A stretch of DNA of 24,590 bases. Source: AC-37 sp035275105 (lineage in GTDB: Bacteria > Actinomycetota > Thermoleophilia > Solirubrobacterales > Thermoleophilaceae). The position numbers and the translations under genes are program-made. Below are positions 1 through 7,158 of this stretch, piece by piece. Numbering within the stretch: position 1 is the first letter of the stretch; every line of letters begins with the position of its first letter. Where the stretch lies: assembly GCA_035275105.1 (NCBI GenBank), contig DATENL010000204.1, positions 1 to 24,590 on the forward strand, in the 5' to 3' direction. The notes under the pieces were generated by a model that saw only the letters and a program-made list of their open reading frames with translations, ran no database searches and was not told the origin of the DNA.

Positions 1-228
1 GGCGGCCGCCACGTCCACTTCGCGCTGTCCGCCGCGCCGGGACAGCTCGACGCGCTCGTCGGCCGGCTGCGCGAGTACGGCGCCGAGGTGCGCGGGCCGG
101 AGGAGCACGACGGCGGCGACCGCTCGATCTACGTCGAGGACCCCGAGGGCAACGTGGTGGAGGTCTGGGACTTCTTCGAGCGCGGGGACGGCGCGCGCGA
201 CGGCGTGACGGCGCTGCGGTCGGCGTAG
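1..228 (+). CDS. VOC (glyoxalase/bleomycin-resistance fold) protein, C-terminal part
   Basis: The reading frame is open from the window edge to TAG at 226-228, giving 75 residues. It holds the second half of a vicinal-oxygen-chelate module: HVHFAL near residue 4 begins a strand carrying a likely metal-ligand His, RSIYVEDPEGN forms the usual turn, and NVVEVWDF supplies the typical Glu ligand. VOC proteins are small cytoplasmic metalloenzymes or binding proteins for lyases, dioxygenases or antibiotic sequestration; the substrate cannot be told from this half. The start lies outside the window. The gene converges on the secreted-protein gene ending at 317. Confidence 0.8.
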   Translation, partial: GGRHVHFALSAAPGQLDALVGRLREYGAEVRGPEEHDGGDRSIYVEDPEGNVVEVWDFFERGDGARDGVTALRSA

Positions 229-316
229 GGGAACCGCTCAGGGCCGTCAAAACGGGCAGCGCACTGATAGGAAACGGCTGGGACCGAGCGAGTGGCGGCT
301 GGCGCCGAGCCCGGCG

Positions 317-1573
317 CTAGCTGCCCGGCCGCTCCATCCACGGAGCGGGCTTGGTGCGGTCGCCCGCGCGGAAGTCGATCCGCCCGCGCAGCGCCGGCTC
401 TCCGCCCTCGCAGTGCTGCACGAAGCTCGCGGCGAAGTTGCGAAGCAATCTGTCCCCTCGTCTGTCGAACCGGATCTGCTCGATCTCGAAGCTGCCGTTC
501 GAGTGCCCGCAGCCGCGCCCGGATCCGCCCACGTCGACGTGCTGGCGACCGGCATCGGGATAGGAGGTGTAGTTGTGAGGCCGGAGGACACCGCCGGGGG
601 GCATGCGGAAGTCGACCCCCCAGTGGTCGCCCGGTGGATAGATGTTGAACGCCACGTGGTCGGGCTCTCCGAACCGGTTGATGCGGGAGTTCCGGGGGGT
701 GAACGCCCAGTCGAGGCCCTGCCCGACGAAGTCGCCCTCGTCGCTGTGCATCACGAAGCGCGTCCTGCCGCCCCAGTTGAAGCCGTCGAGCGCGGCACCG
801 TACGTGCGGCCGTTCGCGGCGCCCAGGCGCAGCTTGCCGCGATGAGTGCCCGGCCCGGCCTGGAAGCGCACCCAGACCCGGCACGCTCCTCCGGGCTGGA
901 TCGTCTTCCCGGAGCACTCGTTCGCCGTAACCCGGAATGCGTTCCGGCCCTTGCCCGCGACACGCGCGCGGCGGAAGGCGACGGGGCGCGACGAGGGGGA
1001 GAACGTCACCGGTACCGCGGTCCCGATGCTCCCGTGCTCGCCGGCGGGCCAGCGCACGACACTCGGCATCGCGAGCCGATGGCCCTCGCGAATGCGCACT
1101 TCGCCGAACGAAGCCGCCCCGTCGTTCTCGCAGTGCTGCTCGTAGATGAGCCAGAGGCGCTTGATGGCGCCCGACGGCCGCCGGGCGATGTCGCGCACCT
1201 CGAACCGTCCCTCGGTCTCGTTGCAGCCGCGCGCCTCGCCGAGGACGTCGATCCCGGGCCGGCCGAGGTAGTGCGTCCTCTCCGCGTAGTCGTACACGCC
1301 GCGATGCAGCTTCTGCCCGGGCGGCGCGGCGAACTTGAGCGTGAAGCTGTCATGGATCTCGCCGTAGTTGACCTCGATCGAGATCCATCCGTACTCCCGC
1401 TTGACATGGATCTCTGCGTTCCTGGGCGTGTAGAGCCGCTGGACTCCCGAGCCGATGAAGCTGTCGGGGTCGCTGAAGAGTGAGATCGACGTCCGCGCCG
1501 CCTGGGCCGCCGCGGGCGCCGACGCGACGAGGAGCGCCACCGCACCGCCGACCGCCACCCTCCGCAAGCCCAC
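317..1573 (-). CDS. Secreted protein with a duplicated domain around an Ig-like segment
   Basis: 418 residues. Residues 1-26 form a signal peptide (basic MGLRR, Ala/Val-rich core, AAAQA cleavage region). Two related blocks follow at about 47-160 and 290-405. Both start with YTPRN or FTPRN, contain a YDYAERTHY- or HNYTSYPDAG-like stretch, then G-R-G/A-C with G-x-F-E, and end with EQHCE or VQHCE before a G-x-V/I-x-I/F-R strand. The Cys pairs may be disulphides in the exported protein. Between them, about 168-250, lies a choice-of-anchor-D-like beta sandwich (GTAVPVTFSP; C-x-G-x-x-I-x-P-G-x-x-C-x-V-x-V-x-F). I do not recognise the repeated domain. The start is GTG, with GATAAT six bases upstream, which fits a leaderless transcript. 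The gene diverges from tRNA-Asp. Confidence 0.75.
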   Translation of the reverse strand: MGLRRVAVGGAVALLVASAPAAAQAARTSISLFSDPDSFIGSGVQRLYTPRNAEIHVKREYGWISIEVNYGEIHDSFTLKFAAPPGQKLHRGVYDYAERTHYLGRPGIDVLGEARGCNETEGRFEVRDIARRPSGAIKRLWLIYEQHCENDGAASFGEVRIREGHRLAMPSVVRWPAGEHGSIGTAVPVTFSPSSRPVAFRRARVAGKGRNAFRVTANECSGKTIQPGGACRVWVRFQAGPGTHRGKLRLGAANGRTYGAALDGFNWGGRTRFVMHSDEGDFVGQGLDWAFTPRNSRINRFGEPDHVAFNIYPPGDHWGVDFRMPPGGVLRPHNYTSYPDAGRQHVDVGGSGRGCGHSNGSFEIEQIRFDRRGDRLLRNFAASFVQHCEGGEPALRGRIDFRAGDRTKPAPWMERPGS

Positions 1574-1579
1574 GACCGG

Positions 1580-1585
1580 ATTATC
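1580..1585 (-). promoter_or_regulatory. -10 box of the secreted-protein gene (leaderless)
   Basis: On the minus strand GATAAT is followed by exactly six bases and then the GTG start at 1573. That spacing puts transcription initiation at the start codon. No Shine-Dalgarno sequence and no clear -35 box are visible. The same arrangement recurs before sixA and the response regulator in this window. Confidence 0.5.
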
Positions 1586-1627
1586 GTTGCTGAGCGCTCT
1601 GGACGTGCCATCGCCGGCGGCGGACGC

Positions 1628-1633
1628 TAGGCT
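1628..1633 (+). promoter_or_regulatory. Probable -10 box of tRNA-Asp
   Basis: TAGGCT matches the actinobacterial TANNNT form and ends 11 bases before the first base of the tRNA, a normal distance for a short 5' leader. No convincing -35 hexamer is seen. Confidence 0.4.
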
Positions 1634-1644
1634 GAGATCGCTCA

Positions 1645-1718
<74 letters not shown>

Positions 1719-1720
1719 CT

Positions 1721-1737
1721 GATTCCAGAGCGGAATC
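1721..1737. repeat. Short inverted repeat after tRNA-Asp
   Basis: GATTCC and GGAATC form a 6-bp stem around a 5-base loop, beginning two bases after the tRNA. It could help end tRNA transcription or belong to the recombination site. There is no T tract, so neither role is shown. Confidence 0.3.
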
Positions 1738-1768
1738 TGGCTTCGGAGCGCAGCCGGACTCTGCGCCA

Positions 1769-1785
1769 TGGGGAAGATGGGGAAG
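1769..1785 (-). repeat. Two CTTCCCCA motifs (putative recombinase arm site)
   Basis: Read on the plus strand, TGGGGAAG occurs at 1769-1776 and 1778-1785, that is, two CTTCCCCA motifs on the minus strand spaced 9 bp apart. They face the motif pair at 1822-1843. A run of short repeats next to an attachment site is typical of arm-type binding sites for tyrosine recombinases. Confidence 0.55.
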
Positions 1786-1821
1786 TCCAACAGCCGCTAG
1801 AGGCCGCTCGAAACCGCTGCC

Positions 1822-1843
1822 GACTTCCCCACAGGCTTCCCCA
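1822..1843 (+). repeat. CTTCCCCA pair, left end (putative recombinase arm site)
   Basis: GACTTCCCCA is followed by a second CTTCCCCA 12 bp later. The same GACTTCCCCA-NNN-G-CTTCCCCA layout, differing only in three spacer bases, occurs at 6379-6400 near the other end. Shared bases also continue downstream (CGGGC and GCCGG against CCAGCCCGCCGG). Confidence 0.6.
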
Positions 1844-2014
1844 CGGGCGGGCCGGCCTCGCCGCCGCGTCCCAGACTTGAGGCTAAGCCGAATGTCGTGC
1901 CCTGCGCGAGCGCTGAGGCCAAAGGACCTTGCAGGTTGTGCTCCCCCGCGACGTTTCCATGGGTTCCATGGCCTGCGTGCTGAGGACGCCCTGACCGGTA
2001 AGACTGGCGGGGCT

Positions 2015-2707
2015 CTAAAGCGCAGCCCGCGACCGCAGGCGGTCAAGCACGGTTTCGAGAGTCGACTCGTCGCCCTCCGGGAGCAGAGCCTGCTGTTCGG
2101 TGTACCAGGCCCGCGACCGTTCTTCGATCGCGTCCACCTCTAGAGCCGGAGCCTCGATGCCGCGATCGAGGATGTCAGCCAGATCCGCCACATCGCAGGC
2201 TGACTTGGCCATTCCGACGAGGCTACCTACGTAGGCCGGCCGATGCGAGGCGGATACCGCTTGAAAGGGGACCACTGTGTGGCGGCCGGAGTGGTCGGCT
2301 TCAAACGCGGACTGCTGGATGCAGCAGTCCGATGCCACGCCGGCCCAGACGATCGTCGTGTTCTCGCTGAGATGGTCTTCTAAGCCGGAGTCGTCGAATG
2401 CGCTGTACCAGTGCTTGTATAGGACCGGCTCATCCTCTCGCGCTGGGATGACGAACTCGCACCCTGGCGTCCCATCCTGGCAGTACAGCGGGATCTCCTT
2501 TCTTCGGTGATGATTCGGGAGCGTGCTTGCATCGTCGTGCTTGGTACCGACGTGCAGAACCTGCCAGCCCTGATCGCGCGCGTGGTCTAAGAGGCGCTCG
2601 ATTCCCGGGACACAGAAGGCTTTCTCCCATGAGCCGACTCCCGCGGGGGTCGTGCGATCAAGGAAATCGCGCTGAACATCGACGAGAACTACAGCGACGT
2701 CTTTCAC
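2015..2707 (-). CDS. Cysteine hydrolase of the isochorismatase family
   Basis: 230 residues, a normal length for this cytoplasmic alpha/beta family, whose members hydrolyse isochorismate, nicotinamide, biuret or other C-N and vinyl-ether substrates through an Asp-Lys-Cys triad. The triad is visible: D10 in VDVQRDF, K98 in YKHWYSAF, and C129 in GVASDCCIQQSAFEA, with a second Cys (C128) beside it. The GTG start at 2705-2707 has GGAG six bases upstream. The C-terminal 35 residues beyond the core are not recognised. The gene lies inside the tRNA-Asp element, 82 bp after the alpha/beta hydrolase stop and on the same strand, so the two could be co-transcribed. The substrate cannot be assigned. Confidence 0.88.
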   Translation of the reverse strand: MKDVAVVLVDVQRDFLDRTTPAGVGSWEKAFCVPGIERLLDHARDQGWQVLHVGTKHDDASTLPNHHRRKEIPLYCQDGTPGCEFVIPAREDEPVLYKHWYSAFDDSGLEDHLSENTTIVWAGVASDCCIQQSAFEADHSGRHTVVPFQAVSASHRPAYVGSLVGMAKSACDVADLADILDRGIEAPALEVDAIEERSRAWYTEQQALLPEGDESTLETVLDRLRSRAAL

Positions 2708-2789
2708 CGGCTACTCCGTCATCGAAATGCACCGAGCGCCACCTGCCAGGGCGCCCTGGCATCTAGCGTAGCTGCGTCCGTGCGAGCGG

Positions 2790-3803
2790 TCAGCTACCGC
2801 GGGAGGGGCGAGCGGAGAACCACGTCGTCACGGCTGACGCGATGTGGTCCCACCAGCTGTCTGAGGGCCGGAACGAGTGGCTCGCCCCAGAAAACTCCCA
2901 GTAATCGAAGTCCGATGACTTCGGCGCGCGGCGCTTCCTCGCGTCCACGAGCTTCCGCGTGCCTTCGCAGTTGATCCGCGTATCGGCTGTCCCATGGCAG
3001 ACAAGGAGAGGAACTTCGAGATCTAGAGCGTGCGACCCCAGATCCGTCTCCCGAAGAGACGTCAAGATTGTTTCTCCCAGCAAGACCGAGGTTCCCGGCT
3101 TCTCGACGACACCATTCTCGGCGAGCTCGCGCTTGATGCTTGGCGTGTTGTATCGAGGCCACATGTCCAGCCTTGGGCGCACCGCGGGACTCAGGTAGGC
3201 GAGAGAGCCAACTGTTGTCTTCTCACGAAGCGCGCAGCCGATGACCGCGGCGCCAAGGCTGAACCCAACCGCCGACAACGCCCCCGAATCAAGCGCGAAC
3301 TGTTGTTGCGTCCACTGCACCACCTGCTGAAAGTCGGCAACGTGGTCATCGAGACTCGTAGACGCAAAGTCCCCTTCACTTGGAGCAAGACCGCGCCAGT
3401 CATAAAGCACCGCGGTAAGACCCTTGGCGGAGCACTCCTCGGCGAGCTTGCGAAAGAGGCCGTTCTCGCTTCTGTTGCCGCAAAAGCCGTGAACAAACAC
3501 GACCGCTCGGTGCGGATCAGCGCCGACCGACGGCCACACCTCCGCAGCCAGGCGGAACCCGTCGCGCGTCGGGATTTTGGCACTAACAGGCTCGGGACTC
3601 GCCGTGGGGGCGTAGAGCGGAGTCGGAACTAGATCGCGCGTAGGCGCGTGCTGGCAGGCTTGTGCGCTCATGCGCGGACGCACGTCCTCCGTCCTCCGCG
3701 CGAGAGCCCTGTAAGCGGCAGGGATCATCTCTCGATCAACACCGAGCAGGTTCTCGACTAGCTCGGATAAGTGCGCACGGAAGAGGCGCCGTGCGGGAGG
3801 CAC
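2790..3803 (-). CDS. Alpha/beta hydrolase
   Basis: 337 residues from the first GTG. The fold is clear from VVFVHGFCGNR (oxyanion-hole region, near residue 102), GFSLGAAV with the nucleophile Ser near residue 183, HGTADTRIN with the likely acid Asp near 271, and GASHSF with the catalytic His near 310. Such serine hydrolases act on esters, amides or lipids; the substrate is unknown. The first 60-90 residues precede the fold and have no recognisable domain. Internal ATGs at codons 26 and 45 are alternative starts, and none has a strong ribosome site, so the 5' end is uncertain. It is cargo of the integrated element, upstream of and co-oriented with the isochorismatase-family gene. Confidence 0.85.
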   Translation of the reverse strand: MPPARRLFRAHLSELVENLLGVDREMIPAAYRALARRTEDVRPRMSAQACQHAPTRDLVPTPLYAPTASPEPVSAKIPTRDGFRLAAEVWPSVGADPHRAVVFVHGFCGNRSENGLFRKLAEECSAKGLTAVLYDWRGLAPSEGDFASTSLDDHVADFQQVVQWTQQQFALDSGALSAVGFSLGAAVIGCALREKTTVGSLAYLSPAVRPRLDMWPRYNTPSIKRELAENGVVEKPGTSVLLGETILTSLRETDLGSHALDLEVPLLVCHGTADTRINCEGTRKLVDARKRRAPKSSDFDYWEFSGASHSFRPSDSWWDHIASAVTTWFSARPSRGS

Positions 3804-4355
3804 GCGGGTGGCGCGGCTCGGCCCTGGCCGGTAACCGAGAACCGCGTCGGACCCTCATGAACGAAGCAAACACGACCGCGCGGACGTCTCGACGGCTTGG
3901 TGGCCGACGTGATCTTGTAGGGCGTGGTAAGCATTTCCGCATGAAGCGACCGCGCCTCAGACGAGGGCGGCCGTGAACGCGCGTCTCGATGCCAGCGCGG
4001 CAGCGATGATCCTACACGTGCGTACGTGACGCCGTGAGGCTAGCGGCTTTCCCGCTGATCGTGCCAGCCGGCGCGGACGACAGGCAAGGACCCATCCCAG
4101 CGGATCGCGATGAGCATACATCGCGATTGGCCTGCCCGATGCCGACCGACCCTCCGACTGCTGAATGAGCGGCGCCATCCTCGTCCTCCCGATCCGGGTG
4201 CTGCCTCGTCTGCCGTTATCGCTCGCTTCGGTTAGAAGCTTGACCACAACGACTGGCCGTGGACTACAAGCGGCAACGACCCGTGACTCAGGCAGCGGGT
4301 CGCAGTGCTCCCGAGGCGGCACGGGCGGATGCTCTTATCCGCAATCACGCTTTCA
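3804..4355. other. 552-bp stretch with no supportable gene
   Basis: Inside the element, between the alpha/beta hydrolase start and the recombinase stop. Open frames here (for example 3957-4322 minus) have composition and motifs of chance frames, and none has a ribosome site with a recognisable fold. A 6-bp inverted repeat (GCGGAT/ATCCGC, 4325-4342) sits just beyond the recombinase stop and may be a weak transcript end. The region probably holds promoter DNA or eroded element genes. Confidence 0.5.
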
Positions 4356-4973
4356 TCAGCCCGCGACCGATCTATCGATGTAGGCATCGAGTAGCTGAGC
4401 CGCCTCAGCCTCGTTGCCCGGCATCAGCTTTCCGTATCGGTCGAGCGTGATCTTGATGCTGGCGTGGCCCATGTACGTCGAGAGGGCCTTCGCGTTCACA
4501 CCCGCCGCGATCATCAGGCTGGCGTAGGTGTGGCGACACTCATGGGGGTTGATCGAAGTCAGTCCGGCCTTCGCCCGCAGCCCTGTGTAGAAGGCCGTCG
4601 CCCACAGAGGGCGCTGTCGCTCGGGCAACGCGGCGATGAGTGCCGCCGCTTCCGTGGGCGTGGCGATTCGCTCTCGCCGTCCCTGCTCGGCTGGGAGGCG
4701 CAGTCCGTCACACGGACTCACGGCAACGTCACCGAGGTCGAGAGCGCGTCGGTAGATCGCGCGCAAGGGGTTGATCGTGTTGTGGATTCGACTGGGGCTG
4801 ATGCCTTCGCGCTGTAGGCGCTCCACGTAAAGCTGCAAGTCGCGCCGTGACAGATCGGCCAGCCGGTGCGCGCCGAAGGCCGGCAGGAGCCGAAGCCTGA
4901 TCGCCTCCTCATAGCTCCGTACCGTGGACGGCTTGTACGGCGTCCCCTGCCGCGACGTGATGGTCCCTTGCGC
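4356..4973 (-). pseudogene. Tyrosine recombinase/integrase remnant, internally deleted and 5'-truncated
   Basis: The frame is open from 5150 (264 residues) but only residues from about 60 onward resemble an integrase. GTPYKPSTVRSYEEA to about residue 150 is a SAM-like core-binding domain. The catalytic domain begins with AALIAALPERQRPLWATAFYTGLR, ending in the first catalytic Arg (R192). The next residues, AKAGLTSINPHECRHTYASL, already contain the H-x-x-R box (H203, R206), followed by GH (H229) and the nucleophile Tyr239. The roughly 90-100 residues that normally sit between these boxes, including the beta-hairpin Lys, are missing in frame at 4574/4575. The N-terminal arm-binding domain is replaced by antisense of a plus-strand small ORF. 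It is therefore probably inactive. It must have inserted the element into tRNA-Asp when intact. Confidence 0.85.
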
Positions 4974-5154
4974 GGGACTCGGGGATATCGACCCCGATGT
5001 CTGGCAGCACGCCCTAGACGTCGCCGCACAGGTCAAGGCTCGGCGTCCCGATCTCCACTCGGCGCCGAACGATTTCGAGTGGGGCATGTGGTGCGGGAAG
5101 CACTCGGCGCTCCGGTGGGTCCTCGGTGACGAGTGGGACAACCTCGACACCTGA
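4960..5154 (+). CDS. Small conserved acidic protein, FEWG/ALRWVLGDEWD type
   Basis: The C-terminal part reads as real protein: DIDPDVWQHALD near 4984, then NDFEWGMWCGKHSALRW and VLGDEWDNLDT before TGA at 5152-5154. From memory, short ORFs with a similar SALRWVLGDEWD tail occur near mobile DNA in several phyla; their function is unknown to me. The first residues (4960-4983) are antisense of the integrase core, and the ATG at 4960 has no ribosome site, so the native 5' end seems to have been lost or fused at about 4974-4984. It converges on the DUF5677-like gene ending at 5172. It may be a remnant. Confidence 0.5.
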   Translation: MVPCAGLGDIDPDVWQHALDVAAQVKARRPDLHSAPNDFEWGMWCGKHSALRWVLGDEWDNLDT

Positions 5155-5171
5155 CCGGCCGCGCTAAGGGC

Positions 5172-6197
5172 CTAGCGCGGCGACGACACGCGCACGTTGC
5201 GCCGGCGCCACAATGGGCGCGGAAGGACGTGGCTGACACGCGGCTGCGATCGGCTGACCCGGCTCGCGATCGCGAAGGTGCGTTCAGCCTCGTCCCCAGC
5301 TTGCGCGATAGCCGCTGCATCCCGCGCTCCGCGAAAGCTCAGCTTCGAGGTCAGGAGTGCGACCGTCGCCTGGACCAGCGAGATAGAGGCCGCCGTACCG
5401 GGATCGGCGAGCCCGGCGTCGCTGGCCCCGGCGAGTAGCACGTCATCGCCACCAGCCGAGAGTCCGAGCGTAAAAGCGACGCCGTGGGAGCCGCCGTGTT
5501 GGCCTTCTGACGCCATGCGGAACCAAGGCCGCCACTTCTGCATGTTCGCGGCCTCCTCGATGGAACGAAACGTGGGCGAGGAAAGCACCGACGCAGCCCA
5601 GCCGTACTGGGTGGCATAGGCGTCGCCGAATCGAGCAACTAGAGCATCGCGCACTTGCCGCCCCGAGTCGAGTTCCTCCTGGCTATAAGGCTCGTAGCCA
5701 AGCGCCTGATGATGCTTCTGATACTCCTCGGCCGCGGCGTAGCGTCGGACCGCATCGTGGAGCAGATATCGCTCTGCGACCTCGGGTCCATGCGTCTTGA
5801 GGAAGAACATCGTGACGGCGATCTCGTGCAACGTCCTCCATCGCGCATGTGCCCCTTCGGGGTAGCCATGCCGCAGAAGCACCACGACCTCCGACGCGAC
5901 GCGGCACGCGCGGGCGTGCAGCTTCGTCAGCGCGTCAAACAAGTAATCGTTGGAGGTGGCCGCCTCTGGCCTGTGCCGCGAGTTGAACGCCGCACCCGAA
6001 TTGCGCGAGCGAATCACCAACAGGTCTAGCCGGTCGAGCGCCGCTGACCATCGCATCTTGAGGATGCGATGAAAGGCCCTCGCGCTAGCGCGTTCGCGCG
6101 CTAGGTGACGCCTGCCCCTGAGCCTCCACCAGAGGGTGGTCGCGCGGGTAGCCCAGCGCAGGTACTTCGAAGCGATGGCGCGGGTGAGGCGCTCCAC
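5172..6197 (-). CDS. DUF5677-like protein
   Basis: 341 residues, mostly helical. The region of about 90-180, with LFDALTKLHARACRVASEVVVLL, GYPEGAHARWRTLHEIAVTMFFL and VAERYLLHDAVRRY, matches my memory of the DUF5677 family: an R-x-L-H/E-x-A helix after a G-x-x-x-x-A-x-x-x-x-R turn. The biochemical role of the family is not known to me. A later GGSHGVAFTLGLS segment and a basic C-terminal tail follow. GTG at 6197 has no good ribosome site; ATG at 6054-6056 (codon 48) is an alternative, and two strong inverted repeats lie in that N-terminal stretch. The gene is element cargo, farthest from tRNA-Asp. Confidence 0.68.
   Translation of the reverse strand: MERLTRAIASKYLRWATRATTLWWRLRGRRHLARERASARAFHRILKMRWSAALDRLDLLVIRSRNSGAAFNSRHRPEAATSNDYLFDALTKLHARACRVASEVVVLLRHGYPEGAHARWRTLHEIAVTMFFLKTHGPEVAERYLLHDAVRRYAAAEEYQKHHQALGYEPYSQEELDSGRQVRDALVARFGDAYATQYGWAASVLSSPTFRSIEEAANMQKWRPWFRMASEGQHGGSHGVAFTLGLSAGGDDVLLAGASDAGLADPGTAASISLVQATVALLTSKLSFRGARDAAAIAQAGDEAERTFAIASRVSRSQPRVSHVLPRPLWRRRNVRVSSPR
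6049..6071. repeat. 9-bp perfect inverted repeat in the 5' part of the DUF5677-like gene
   Basis: CATCGCATC and GATGCGATG flank a TTGAG loop. On the minus strand the hairpin overlaps the alternative ATG start (6054-6056). It would fold in the mRNA and could affect initiation there. Confidence 0.6.
6085..6104. repeat. 8-bp inverted repeat with TTCG loop
   Basis: CTAGCGCG and CGCGCTAG enclose TTCG, which is stable in RNA. It lies 13 bp from the 9-bp inverted repeat at 6049-6071, in the N-terminal codons or leader of the DUF5677-like gene. Confidence 0.6.
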
Positions 6198-6378
6198 GCT
6201 CGCAGCCTAGGGGGGCTGAGCGAGGACACCGATTCGACAGCAGGACTCAGCCGGAAAAAGGGGTCTGGCGCGCGTGTGGGTCTGGTGTAGACGCGCGACG
6301 CCGGCACGGCGATCCTGGCGTAACCGGGGGGGTGCCCCGTAGGGCGTCCCGAGCAGTTAGCGCCCGGAATCCGACGGC

Positions 6379-6400
6379 GACTTCCCCATTCGCTTCCCCA
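6379..6400 (+). repeat. CTTCCCCA pair, right end (putative recombinase arm site)
   Basis: GACTTCCCCA-TTC-G-CTTCCCCA repeats the left-end pair at 1822-1843 with the same orientation and the same 12-bp spacing. It lies 59 bp inside the right 47-bp repeat. Confidence 0.6.
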
Positions 6401-6433
6401 TCCAGCCCGCCGGGTGAGCGGACCGCGCTCTAC

Positions 6434-6450
6434 AGCGCGGGAAACGCGCT
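6434..6450. repeat. Small inverted repeat beside the right attachment site
   Basis: AGCGCG and CGCGCT surround GGAAA, 9 bp before the right copy of the 47-bp repeat. It may belong to the element end; no function is shown. Confidence 0.35.
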
Positions 6451-6459
6451 AGACGATGC

Positions 6460-6506
6460 CCGGCCTGTCACGCCGGAGGTCGCGGGTTCGAGTCCCGTCG
6501 CTCGCG
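6460..6506 (+). repeat. Attachment-site direct repeat, displaced tRNA-Asp 3' end
   Basis: Identical to 1672-1718. It holds the anticodon arm, T arm and 3' acceptor strand of tRNA-Asp but no 5' half, so it cannot make a tRNA. It is most likely the original chromosomal 3' end, pushed away when the element integrated. Confidence 0.9.
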
Positions 6507-6542
6507 TCGCTTGGTAGCGCCTGGTGCGAGGGTTTCGGCTCG

Positions 6543-7136
6543 GTGAGATCGGCTGAACAGAGACAGCGAGCCGCCGTCGACCTGTACTGGCTACCGCTCG
6601 GGGCGGGCGGGCACTTCGTCCGCCGCAACGGTCGCGTCTTCGAAGCGGTGGCGTCCATGATCGAGCGGCGGCAGCCGCAGGACCTCTACCACTCCGCGCT
6701 CGAGGTGCACATCGGCGAGGACAGGTTCGTGGTCGAGATGACCCCCGTCCGGGACCGCCACGGCAGCCAGCATGGTGGTGTGGCCGAGGGTCCGGTGGGC
6801 GCGCGCTGGGCGGGCCGGTGGCGCATCTTCCGGTACGAGATCCGCCGCTGGCGGAACGGCTACATCCCGGACGTCGCAGAGGCCGTCGAGAGCCCGCGAC
6901 GCCTGACCGGGGACGAAGCTACCGCGCGCCGCCTGCTCGACCTGGTGCCCCAGGTTCCGACCCTCGTCTGGGGACGCGACGAGCGCGGTACGGGCGACGT
7001 GTGGAACTCCAACTCGGTCACGGCCTGGTTGATCGTGCGTGGCGGGATCGACGCGTCGGGAGTTCACCCACCGTCAGGCGGGCGCGCGCCGGGCTGGCGC
7101 GCCGGGTTGGCGCTCGGAGGGATGGCCCCCACCTGA
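6543..7136 (+). CDS. Conserved protein of unknown function, possible permuted papain-like fold
   Basis: 197 residues from GTG at 6543, which has GAGG 11 bases upstream; the frame is open farther upstream only through the tRNA fragment. Notable motifs are DLYWLPLGAG near residue 12, DLYHSALEVHIG near 46 (a conserved-looking His), FVVEMTP near 60, GVAEGPVG near 78, FRYEIRRWRNG near 98 and VWGRDE...VWNSNSVTAWLI near 150-170. The order of an HSALEV strand followed later by an N-S-x-x-x-W-L helix resembles permuted NlpC/P60 or LRAT-like folds with Ser where Cys would stand; this is inference only. It lies just past the element's right end, so it was next to tRNA-Asp before the insertion. Confidence 0.7.
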   Translation: MRSAEQRQRAAVDLYWLPLGAGGHFVRRNGRVFEAVASMIERRQPQDLYHSALEVHIGEDRFVVEMTPVRDRHGSQHGGVAEGPVGARWAGRWRIFRYEIRRWRNGYIPDVAEAVESPRRLTGDEATARRLLDLVPQVPTLVWGRDERGTGDVWNSNSVTAWLIVRGGIDASGVHPPSGGRAPGWRAGLALGGMAPT

Positions 7137-7158
7137 CCGCTCCCCTCCGCGACTAGTG

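Noticed and set aside
3957..4322. 121-codon frame on the minus strand in the element gap
   Set aside because: Chance-like composition, no ribosome site, no fold or motif.
6332..6517. Short frame running into the displaced tRNA fragment
   Set aside because: It is made of arm-site and tRNA sequence; nothing suggests a protein.
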